Under the pieces are notes generated by a model. That model did not search any database. It was given only the letters and a program-made list of their open reading frames with translations, and was not told where the DNA came from. Below are positions 42,570 through 49,170 of a stretch of 60,398 nt of DNA, one piece after another. The translations under genes and the position numbers were made by a program. This DNA comes from JAXLWB01 sp046328715 (lineage in GTDB: Bacteria; Chloroflexota; Anaerolineae; Caldilineales; Caldilineaceae). Numbering within the stretch: position 1 is the stretch's first letter; the number at the start of each line of letters is the position of its first letter. The stretch covers positions 1-60,398 of the forward strand of contig JAXLWB010000061.1 in assembly GCA_046328715.1 (NCBI GenBank), in the 5' to 3' direction.

Positions 42570-42959
42570 ATGTCGCAAGTCAAGATCTATGGTTTGAAGT
42601 CGCATCTTAATCCAATCAAACGCCAGCTTTCGGACGTGATTCATTCGTGTGTGGTGGAGGCGTTGCAGTTTCCGGTAGACAAGCGGGCGCATCGCTTCTT
42701 TCCTTTAGAGCGGGAGGATTTCTTCTATCCCGATGGGCGATCCGAAGCGTACACGATCCTTGAACTGACAATGATTAGTGGGCGCACAGTCGAGACCAAG
42801 AAGAAATTGATACGACTGCTCTACGAACGCATCAGTGAGCAGATCGGCATCGCCAAACAAGATCTGGAAATCTGCATTCAAGAAGCACCTGCGCACGATT
42901 GGGGCTTTCGGGGGATGCATGGGGATGAAGTCAAACTAAATTACCAAGTCAATGTTTAG
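42570..42959 (+). CDS. Tautomerase-family protein lacking the catalytic proline
   Basis: 129 residues. The pattern LSDVIHSCVVEALQFPVDKRAHRFFPLEREDFFYPDGRSEAYTILELTMISGRTVETKKKLIRLLYERISEQIGI matches the tautomerase_2 (malonate-semialdehyde-decarboxylase-like) family. That superfamily uses an N-terminal proline as base, yet the mature start here would be SQVKIYG, so either the chemistry differs or the protein is non-enzymatic. It lies inside the trp operon between trpE and trpS, with AAAGGAG at a spacing of about 6 before ATG 42570. No role in tryptophan synthesis is known to me; it may act on an aromatic keto acid. Confidence 0.85.
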   Translation: MSQVKIYGLKSHLNPIKRQLSDVIHSCVVEALQFPVDKRAHRFFPLEREDFFYPDGRSEAYTILELTMISGRTVETKKKLIRLLYERISEQIGIAKQDLEICIQEAPAHDWGFRGMHGDEVKLNYQVNV

Positions 42960-42970
42960 CAGTATTTCCG

Positions 42971-43028
42971 TGTTCCTTCTGTCTGTGTTTACAAGCGTTA
43001 TAGTTTATCAACACAGAAAAAAGGAACA
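42971..43028. repeat. TGTTCCTT-TCTGTGTT inverted repeat before trpS
   Basis: TGTTCCTT (42971-42978) plus TCTGTGTT (42982-42989) pair with AACACAGA (43010-43017) plus AAGGAACA (43021-43028), separated by matched 3-nt gaps. The 16-bp stem lies 15 bp upstream of the trpS ATG and its Shine-Dalgarno (GAGGAGAAA). Confidence 0.75.
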
Positions 43029-43043
43029 AAGAGAGGAGAAATT

Positions 43044-44117
43044 ATGTCAACTGAGACTACACCAAGAAAACGTATTCTCACCGGGGATCGCCCAACAGGG
43101 AAATTACACCTAGGTCATTATGTCGGTTCACATCGACATCGCTTGGCATTACAGGATGAGTACGAATGTTACTTCCTAATTGCCGATTTGCATATGCTGA
43201 CGACCAAGCCCGACAAGGAGAGCATTCTTGCGATCGCCGACAATGCACGAACAATCGTGATGGACCACCTGGCGATTGGCATTGACCCGAAGAAGGTCAC
43301 GTTCTATATGCAATCGGCGATCCCTGAGAGCTACGAGTTACAGTTGTTGCTGAGCAGCCTAGTCACGGTTGAGCGTTTGCAACAGTTGCCGACCATCAAG
43401 GATATGGCCGGAGCAGCCGGGATGGAACAGATTCCCTACAACCTGCTCGGCTACCCGGTATTACAATCATCGGACATTTTGTTGCCCAGGGCACACCTGG
43501 TTCCGGTTGGCAAGGACAATGAGAGCCATGTTGAGATCACGCGCCAGATTGCCCGTCGCTTCAACAATGCTTATGGCGAGGTCTTCCCGATCCCGGATTC
43601 ACTCGTGATCGGCGGCACACTGGTTGGCACGGACGGTCAGGCCAAGATGAGCAAGAGTCTCGACAATGCCATCTTCCTCAGCGACGATGCTGCTACAGTC
43701 AAACGCCGTGTTAATGGCATGTACACCGATCCCAACCGCACGCGCGCCGACATTCCTGGCACCGTCGAAGGCAACCCGGTCTTTATCTATCACGACTTTT
43801 TCAACCCGAATAAAGCCGAAGTCGAGGATCTCAAGGAGCGCTATCGAACTGGGCGAGTTGGCGATGTCGAAGTCAAGGAAAAGTTGATGATTGCACTCAA
43901 CAACTTCCTGGAGCCCACGCGGGAGCGCCGCGCTTACTACGAATCACAAACTGGCTTTGTCGATGAGCTACTCTACGAAGGCACGCTCAAAGGGCGCGAG
44001 CTGGCCAGAGCTACGGTGATCGAAGCCAAAAAAGCGATGGGCCTGACTGGCGTCTGGAACAAGATCAGTCGCGCAGCGGAAAATCGACGAAAGAAGTTAG
44101 AGAAGGCGGCGGGGTGA
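43044..44117 (+). CDS. trpS: Tryptophanyl-tRNA synthetase
   Basis: 357 residues, class-I synthetase of the bacterial TrpRS type. It has HLGH at 22-25 (the HIGH motif), the MLTTKPD tryptophan-site region, PVGKDNESHVEITRQIARRFN and KMSKS at 201-205. It charges tRNA-Trp with tryptophan, so its product is the ligand sensed by the T-box at the head of this same operon. That gives direct feedback: low charging should raise trpS and the biosynthetic genes together. ATG 43044 is preceded by GAGGAG at a spacing of about 7. The stop codon is part of the next inverted repeat. Confidence 0.97.
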   Translation: MSTETTPRKRILTGDRPTGKLHLGHYVGSHRHRLALQDEYECYFLIADLHMLTTKPDKESILAIADNARTIVMDHLAIGIDPKKVTFYMQSAIPESYELQLLLSSLVTVERLQQLPTIKDMAGAAGMEQIPYNLLGYPVLQSSDILLPRAHLVPVGKDNESHVEITRQIARRFNNAYGEVFPIPDSLVIGGTLVGTDGQAKMSKSLDNAIFLSDDAATVKRRVNGMYTDPNRTRADIPGTVEGNPVFIYHDFFNPNKAEVEDLKERYRTGRVGDVEVKEKLMIALNNFLEPTRERRAYYESQTGFVDELLYEGTLKGRELARATVIEAKKAMGLTGVWNKISRAAENRRKKLEKAAG

Positions 44118-44163
44118 TTAGGTGATTGTGTTTGTCATCCAATCTCCTAATCTCTCAATCACC
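44113..44163. repeat. GTGATTRG/GAGATTRG inverted repeat after trpS
   Basis: The left arm GGTGATTAGGTGATTG (44113-44128) contains the trpS stop TGA. The right arm is CAATCTCCTAATCTCTCAATCACC (44140-44163). The word is the same as in the other trp-operon gaps. Confidence 0.75.
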
Positions 44164-44190
44164 GATAGACCCGCAAAGGAAACCAATCCT

Positions 44191-44883
44191 ATGGCCATGT
44201 CACTCAACCAAATCGTCCCCTGGGGAAGGTCGCTTTCGGAGTATCAGCGCATGTTTGCCATGAGCGAGGTGGATCTGGCAGGGAAGATTCTGGGCTGTGG
44301 CGATGGCCCGGCCAGTTTCAATGCCGAGTTGACGGCACGAGGGGGAAGTGTGGTGTCGATTGACCCGATCTACGCCTTTGATCGAGAGCAGATTCGGCAA
44401 CGCGTGCAGGAGACGCGCTACGAGATCGTGGCCAAGGTGAAGTTGACACCGCAGGATTATCTCTGGACTGAATTCCGCGATCCAGACGACTTGGGCCGAC
44501 ATCGACTGGCTGTGATGGAAACTTTCCTGGACGACTATGAGAGTGGCAAAGTCGAGAACCGTTACCAATGTCAAGCCCTGCCCAAACTCGACTTTGCTGA
44601 CGATTCCTTTGACCTGGCGCTGAGTTCGCATTTTCTCTTTCTCTACTCCGAGCAGCTCGATGCGGCGTTTCACTGCGCCGCCATCGACGAACTCTGCCGA
44701 GTGGCGCAGGAAGTTCGCATCTTTCCGATCCTCGACCTGCAATGCAAACGGTCTGCACACATCGCCAAGGTGATTGACCATGCTGCCCAGATTGGGATGC
44801 AAGCCACAATTGAAGTCGTACCGTATGAGTTCCAGCGCGGCGGGAGGGAGATGTTACGTATCGGTAGAAGAAATCGAGATTGA
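44191..44883 (+). CDS. Class-I SAM-dependent methyltransferase-like protein
   Basis: 230 residues from ATG 44191, which has AAAGGA at a spacing of 10; a longer frame starting at 44122 reads the preceding repeat and is rejected. The SAM-binding glycine loop is KILGCGDGPASFNAEL, followed by VVSIDPIYAFD (acidic strand end) and DDSFDLALSSHFLFLYS (post-II motif). Near the C-terminus is IFPILDLQCKRSAHI. The substrate is unknown. It sits in the trp operon between trpS and trpG with no known link to tryptophan; it may modify an indole-derived metabolite or be a passenger. The stop codon forms the beginning of the next repeat arm. Confidence 0.85.
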   Translation: MAMSLNQIVPWGRSLSEYQRMFAMSEVDLAGKILGCGDGPASFNAELTARGGSVVSIDPIYAFDREQIRQRVQETRYEIVAKVKLTPQDYLWTEFRDPDDLGRHRLAVMETFLDDYESGKVENRYQCQALPKLDFADDSFDLALSSHFLFLYSEQLDAAFHCAAIDELCRVAQEVRIFPILDLQCKRSAHIAKVIDHAAQIGMQATIEVVPYEFQRGGREMLRIGRRNRD

Positions 44884-44947
44884 GAGATTGGGAGATCAGG
44901 AGATTAAGCAATTGCTAATCTCCCAATCTCTCAATCTCCTAATCTCC
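44876..44947. repeat. GAGATTGR tandem-word inverted repeat before trpG
   Basis: Left arm (44876-44909): GAGATTGA, GAGATTGG, GAGATCAG, GAGATTAAG. Right arm (44915-44947): CTAATCTCC, CAATCTCT, CAATCTCC, TAATCTCC. Four words in each arm pair almost fully. The methyltransferase stop (44881-44883) is inside the left arm. Confidence 0.9.
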
Positions 44948-44968
44948 TTTCATTTTTGGAGCCAATCA

Positions 44969-45538
44969 ATGATCGCAGTAATCGACAATTATGACAGTTT
45001 TACATACAATCTGGTGCAATACATTGGCGAATTGACAAAAGAAGAGATTCGGGTCTGGCGCAACGATGAGATCGAGGTCGAAGAGTTGGCCGATCTCCAG
45101 CCAAGCCACGTCATCATCAGCCCAGGGCCGGGATCGCCGGAGAAGGACAGCGGCATCAGCAATGACGTAATCCGCGTGCTGGGCGAACAGGGCGTGCCGA
45201 TTTTGGGCGTTTGCCTGGGTCAACAGTGCATGGGCCATGTCTTTGGTGGACAGGTGGTGCGAGCGCCACGTCTGATGCACGGCAAAGTCAGCCCGGTGTC
45301 CCATGATGGCAAGGGCGTCTTTGCCGGGGTGCCCTCGCCCTTCACCGCCACGCGCTATCACAGCCTGATCGTTGATCAGCCTTTACCCGACGTGCTCGAA
45401 GCGACCGCCTGGACCCCCGAAGGTGAACTAATGGGGGTACGCCACAAAAGCCTCCCCATTCACGGCGTACAATTCCACCCAGAGAGCATTCTGACCGAAT
45501 ATGGGCATGAGATGTTGGCGAATTTTTTGAAGCTTTGA
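44969..45538 (+). CDS. trpG: Anthranilate synthase component II (glutamine amidotransferase)
   Basis: 189 residues. MIAVIDNYDSFTYNLVQYIGEL opens the class-I amidotransferase fold, SPGPGSPEKDSGIS forms the oxyanion region, the nucleophile is C82 in GVCLGQQ and the triad is completed by H170 and E172 in HPES. It hydrolyses glutamine and channels ammonia to TrpE. ATG 44969 gives the exact family start and follows TGGAG at a spacing of 7; longer frames run through the repeat. trpD begins 15 bp after its stop. In many bacteria the same subunit also serves p-aminobenzoate synthase, but the context here is trp. Confidence 0.96.
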   Translation: MIAVIDNYDSFTYNLVQYIGELTKEEIRVWRNDEIEVEELADLQPSHVIISPGPGSPEKDSGISNDVIRVLGEQGVPILGVCLGQQCMGHVFGGQVVRAPRLMHGKVSPVSHDGKGVFAGVPSPFTATRYHSLIVDQPLPDVLEATAWTPEGELMGVRHKSLPIHGVQFHPESILTEYGHEMLANFLKL

Positions 45539-45552
45539 GAGGAGCATATCCA

Positions 45553-46578
45553 ATGCCAGCAATTCAAGACGCAATTCATAGTTTATTTGCACATAGGGAT
45601 CTCACAACCGAGCAAGCCGACGGAGCGATGAGTGAGATCATGAGCGGCGAGGCCACGCAGGCGCAGATTGGGGCGTTTTTGGCCGCATTGCGCATGAAGG
45701 GCGAGACGGTCGATGAGATCACCGGCTGCGCCACGGCAATGAAACGGGCCGCCAATCATGTGCGCCCCAACATTGGCGACCAGATGTTGGTCGATGTGGT
45801 TGGCACGGGCGGCGATGGGTCACGCACCTTTAACATTAGTACGACCTCCGCCTTTGTTGTCGCCGGGCACGGAGTCAAGGTAGCCAAACATGGCAACCGC
45901 TCGGTCAGTGGTTCAGGGGCGGCTGAGGTGGTGATGGCACTGGGTGCACACATTCAGCTTTCCCCCGAACAGTCGGCGGAATTGATCGAAGAAGTGGGCT
46001 TTACCTTTCTCTTTGCACCTGCCTATCATCCGGCCATGAAGTATGCCATTGGACCACGGCGTGAACTGTCGGCGCGCACCATCTTCAACATCCTCGGCCC
46101 GCTCACCAACCCAGCCAGCGCCACCAACCTGCTGATCGGCGTCTATGACCCAAATCTCACGGAAACAATGGCCGGCGTGCTGGGCAAGATGGGAGCACGT
46201 GCAGCCTATGTAGTCCACGGTGCGGGCGGGCTGGATGAATTGAGTCTGCTCGGTCCCAACAAGGTGAGCCATCTACACGAAGGCAGCGTGCGCACCTACG
46301 AATTCGATGCCAGCGAACTAGGTCTGAATCGAGCGACCATCGAGGATCTGCGTGGTGGCGACGCCGCCCACAACGCAGAGATCACCCGTGGCATCCTCGG
46401 TGGCAAAATTCGCGGCCCCATGCGCGACGCTGTCCTGCTCAACGCCGCCTTCGCCCTCAGCACCGAATGCGGCGATCTCCCCGCCGGTCTGCAAGAGGCG
46501 AACGAGAGCATTGACAGTGGGCGGGCGTTGGATGTACTGGAGCGTTTTGTAGAGAAGAGCAAGCAGATGGGGGGATAG
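45553..46578 (+). CDS. trpD: Anthranilate phosphoribosyltransferase
   Basis: 341 residues. It joins anthranilate to PRPP, the second committed step. The PRPP/Mg site has GTGGDGSRTFNIST near 83-96 and KHGNRSVSGSGAAEVVMALG; the anthranilate tunnel lies near FLFAPAYHPAMKYAIGPRRELSARTIFNILGPLTNPA. The ATG at 45553 is chosen (MPAIQDAIHSLF) with GAGGAG at a spacing of 8. This SD overlaps the end of trpG, implying tight coupling. trpC follows after 10 bp. Confidence 0.97.
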   Translation: MPAIQDAIHSLFAHRDLTTEQADGAMSEIMSGEATQAQIGAFLAALRMKGETVDEITGCATAMKRAANHVRPNIGDQMLVDVVGTGGDGSRTFNISTTSAFVVAGHGVKVAKHGNRSVSGSGAAEVVMALGAHIQLSPEQSAELIEEVGFTFLFAPAYHPAMKYAIGPRRELSARTIFNILGPLTNPASATNLLIGVYDPNLTETMAGVLGKMGARAAYVVHGAGGLDELSLLGPNKVSHLHEGSVRTYEFDASELGLNRATIEDLRGGDAAHNAEITRGILGGKIRGPMRDAVLLNAAFALSTECGDLPAGLQEANESIDSGRALDVLERFVEKSKQMGG

Positions 46579-46588
46579 GGAGATCAAC

Positions 46589-47437
46589 ATGACAAAACCT
46601 TCCCAACTCGACATAGCCAAACACAAAGGCGAGGTACTCAATCAGATTATGGCCTGGAAGCGGCTGGAAGTGCCGAAGCAGATGGAACTGGTCTCTTTAA
46701 GCCAGGTCAAGGCCTTTGCCGCGTTGGCTCCCAAACCGTTGGATTTTGCCGCAGCGTTAACGGCCCAACGTGGGGCTAGTTTGATCGCCGAAGTGAAGCG
46801 GGCCAGCCCCTCCAAAGGCTTGATCGCCAAAGAATGGTATCCCGAACTGATCGGCGAGACCTATGCCCGCAACGGAGCGGCAGCGATTTCCTGTCTGACC
46901 GACACCAAATATTTCCAAGGGCAACTGGAGTACCTCACCAATATCAAGGAGCATCTGCGCCAGATCAAAAAAGAGATTCCGGTGCTGCGCAAGGAATTTA
47001 TTTACCACGACTATCAGGTCTACGAGGCGCGGATGGCCGGAGCCGATGCCATTTTGCTGATCGTAGCCTGTCTGAGCGACAACGAATTGAAACGACTCTA
47101 CCAATTGAGCCAATCGTTGGGCATGGGCGTGCTGGTCGAAGTGCATGACGAAGCCGAAGTCGAACGTGCGTTGAAAGTGAATGCGCAGATCATCGGCGTC
47201 AACAACCGCAATCTTAAGACCTTTGAAGTCGACATTCAAACCACCGCCCGTCTGCGCGAGCTGCTGCCAGCAGGCAAGATCGTTGTCGGCGAAAGCGGCA
47301 TACGCACTTTGGAAGATGTCAAAGCAATGGCTGCGATGGGCTGCGATGCTATCCTGGTCGGTGAGACATTCTGCAAGTTGCCACAGAAGGAACGAGCGGC
47401 GAAAGTGAAGGAGTTTGTGGAAGCGGGGAGATCATAA
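46589..47437 (+). CDS. trpC: Indole-3-glycerol phosphate synthase
   Basis: 282 residues, a (beta/alpha)8 barrel. SLIAEVKRASPSKGLI holds the catalytic and substrate lysines. ISCLTDTKYFQGQLEYL, VLRKEFIYHDYQVYEARMAGADAILLI, VLVEVHDEAEVERAL, IGVNNRNLKTFEVDI and VVGESGI complete the signature set. It closes the indole ring from CdRP. ATG 46589 lies 10 bp after trpD and follows a GGGAGA. The next trp gene, trpF, is not here but 3.8 kb away; trpB and trpA are not in the window. Confidence 0.97.
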   Translation: MTKPSQLDIAKHKGEVLNQIMAWKRLEVPKQMELVSLSQVKAFAALAPKPLDFAAALTAQRGASLIAEVKRASPSKGLIAKEWYPELIGETYARNGAAAISCLTDTKYFQGQLEYLTNIKEHLRQIKKEIPVLRKEFIYHDYQVYEARMAGADAILLIVACLSDNELKRLYQLSQSLGMGVLVEVHDEAEVERALKVNAQIIGVNNRNLKTFEVDIQTTARLRELLPAGKIVVGESGIRTLEDVKAMAAMGCDAILVGETFCKLPQKERAAKVKEFVEAGRS

Positions 47438-47449
47438 CCCTGTTTCGAG

Positions 47450-47455
47450 TATAAT
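47450..47455 (+). promoter_or_regulatory. Candidate -10 box for the RraA-like gene
   Basis: A perfect TATAAT preceded by CGAG lies 13 bp after the trpC stop and 50 bp before the next ATG. No good -35 is visible. The gene may still be read through from the trp operon. Confidence 0.4.
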
Positions 47456-47504
47456 TTCAACATAACAATCCCTTGTTCAATCATTCCCATTCAAAAACAA
47501 AACT

Positions 47505-48233
47505 ATGACCACTCAATCGATCGAATCCATGCTCATCGAACTGCGCCAGTTCGACACTCCGTCCATCACCAATGTGGTTGCTACCTATCCCGAACACCCG
47601 CTCTGTCTTGGGCTCTACAATCCCTGGACCGAGAATTGGTACACTGACCAGAGCATTCACTGCATGTATCCAGAACTGGGTGCGCTGACCGGCTACGCCG
47701 TGACCTGTGTCTACGGCCTGCCCGACCCGAACTTCAAGCGTCTCACCTTTATGGATGTGCTCGACGCACTGGATGCCATGCCCAAACCGACCGTCCTCGT
47801 ATTGCAACAGAAATTTCCGCCGGAGATTGCGGGTAAGGTTGGCCTGGCAGGTGGCAACATGGTCTCGGCCATGCGTTCGATTGGCTGTGTTGGCTTGCTC
47901 TCGAATGGACCCTCGCGCGATGTCGATGAAGTTCGTCCGCTCAAGTTTCAATATATGCTTAGTGGCATCACTCCCGGGCATGGAGCGCAGGCGGTACAGG
48001 CGGTCAACGTGCCGGTGCATGTGGCGGGCATGGACGTAGCGCCTGGTGAGATCATCCACATGGACGAGAACGGTGCCTGCAAGTTCCCAGCAGACAAACT
48101 CGAAGCGGTGCTCAAGAACGCCCACGCCTTCCGCAAGGAGGAAGAAGATCGTATGGGAAGACTGCAAAAGGCCACTTCCGCCGCCGAGTTACGTGCGATC
48201 TTTGGCGGACAGAGTTACGCAGCGAAAAAGTAG
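47505..48233 (+). CDS. RraA-like / HMG-CHA aldolase family protein
   Basis: 242 residues. LRQFDTPSITNVV, GYAVTC, GNMVSAMRSIGCVGLLSNGPSRDVDEVR and GITPGHGA...VPVHVAGMDVAPGEIIHMDENGACKFPADKLEAVL fit the RraA-like family, which contains the RNase E inhibitor RraA and divalent-metal aldolases acting on 4-hydroxy-4-methyl-2-oxoglutarate-type acids. The G-x20-R-D(-x-D/E) metal/pyruvate motif is present as SRDVDE. An aldolase or keto-acid function is more likely than RNase E control, since members of this size are usually catabolic; this is inference. It follows trpC by 67 bp with its own -10 box. There is no visible SD before ATG 47505. Confidence 0.85.
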   Translation: MTTQSIESMLIELRQFDTPSITNVVATYPEHPLCLGLYNPWTENWYTDQSIHCMYPELGALTGYAVTCVYGLPDPNFKRLTFMDVLDALDAMPKPTVLVLQQKFPPEIAGKVGLAGGNMVSAMRSIGCVGLLSNGPSRDVDEVRPLKFQYMLSGITPGHGAQAVQAVNVPVHVAGMDVAPGEIIHMDENGACKFPADKLEAVLKNAHAFRKEEEDRMGRLQKATSAAELRAIFGGQSYAAKK

Positions 48234-48300
48234 AGATTGGAGATCAGAGATCGGGTATGTCAATCGCCAATCTCTAATCTCTTAATCTCCCAATCACCTT
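48232..48300. repeat. GAGATTGG/GAGATCAG inverted repeat after the RraA-like gene
   Basis: Left arm (48232-48256): AGAGATTGGAGATCAGAGATC. Right arm (48266-48300): GCCAATCTCTAATCTCTTAATCTCCCAATCACC. The left arm starts within the stop codon of the RraA-like gene (48231-48233). It is the last GAGATTRG element of the trp region. Confidence 0.85.
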
Positions 48301-48575
48301 CAACCTCCAACACCGCTCGCTGCCTGAACAGACTCCCACAGTTGTCACGGGTTTCCGCATCTTCATGACTGAACTGCCCTTTACGGAATGTGTCACCTAT
48401 GATTTGAAACGTAAAACACCGTTCAAGTTGCAGCAGACCAGATAGGTACGAAAGGGACAAGACAATGTAGAAGACAACACACAAGGTAAAAGTGATGAGG
48501 GGGTAATCGAGGGTAAACGATCAGAAAATGCGTCTACCATTGACACGATTCACAATATCAGTAGCAATGATCGAG
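48301..48575. other. Intergenic region with no recognised feature
   Basis: These 275 bp lie between the last trp-region hairpin and a convergent small gene. I see no ORF, hairpin or promoter that I can support. Confidence 0.4.
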
Positions 48576-48878
48576 CTAGCGTGATCCTCTTCTGGCCAGC
48601 CTTTCGCTCAACACCCCGAGCAGTATAAGCACAAAAACATTGGCCACTACTTCACCAAGCTCACCAGCCTTGAATGACGTCGTTGAGGAGGATGCTGCAC
48701 GCTCTTGGTTACTTGGGGCAGGTGGATGAGCGTCCTGCGCTTTCACTGTAACTGGGATCTGATGTTTCTGTGATGCATGATAGACCCGAACTCGACCTGA
48801 CCCATGCTGCTGCCAGGTGGCGTAATGGTCATCTAACAGCGCCTCAGCTTCCTGCAAAATGAGAGTAACATCTAGCAT
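48576..48878 (-). CDS. Small protein of unknown function with C-terminal membrane segment
   Basis: 100 residues from ATG 48878 (MLDVTLILQEAEALLDDHYATWQQHG). AAGGA precedes this start at a spacing of about 9, which favours it over a longer hydrophobic frame from 48959. An amphipathic N-terminal region and a polar Ser/Thr-rich middle lead to one hydrophobic segment near the end (VVANVFVLILLGVLSERLARR), so it could be tail-anchored. I recognise no family. It is convergent to the RraA-like gene. Confidence 0.5.
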   Translation of the reverse strand: MLDVTLILQEAEALLDDHYATWQQHGSGRVRVYHASQKHQIPVTVKAQDAHPPAPSNQERAASSSTTSFKAGELGEVVANVFVLILLGVLSERLARRGSR

Positions 48879-48959
48879 ACATGTTTTCCTTAAGAAAAAA
48901 CAGCAAACAATTACGAAGGGAGGCATAAATAGTATAGTAGAACTGAATAATATACGCAA

Positions 48960-49170
48960 AGATGTATCTATTTTTATATCTTATACCTGTAGAAAGATAC
49001 AGAAAATTCATATGCTCTGTACCTGAATACAGAGACTCATCACAAAAGCCGGATCAGAAAGGGGTTGAGTGAAGGCGTATTACCGAATGATGATTGAAAG
49101 AGAGTGAGGAGATGATAGGCGACAAGTTGATTGTACCTCTTCACCTTGTCACCTTATCTAGAGGAGATTA
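48960..49170. other. AT-rich gap ahead of the small gene
   Basis: About 210 bp, A+T-rich at 48950-49020, likely containing the promoter of the small minus-strand gene. At its far end it carries the 49111-49161 inverted repeat. No gene is seen. Confidence 0.4.
49111..49161. repeat. GACAAG-word inverted repeat after the ABC exporter gene
   Basis: GAGATGATAGGCGACAAG (about 49109-49126) pairs imperfectly with CTTGTCACCTTATCT (about 49144-49158). The words are close to the GATGACAAG family. Confidence 0.55.
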
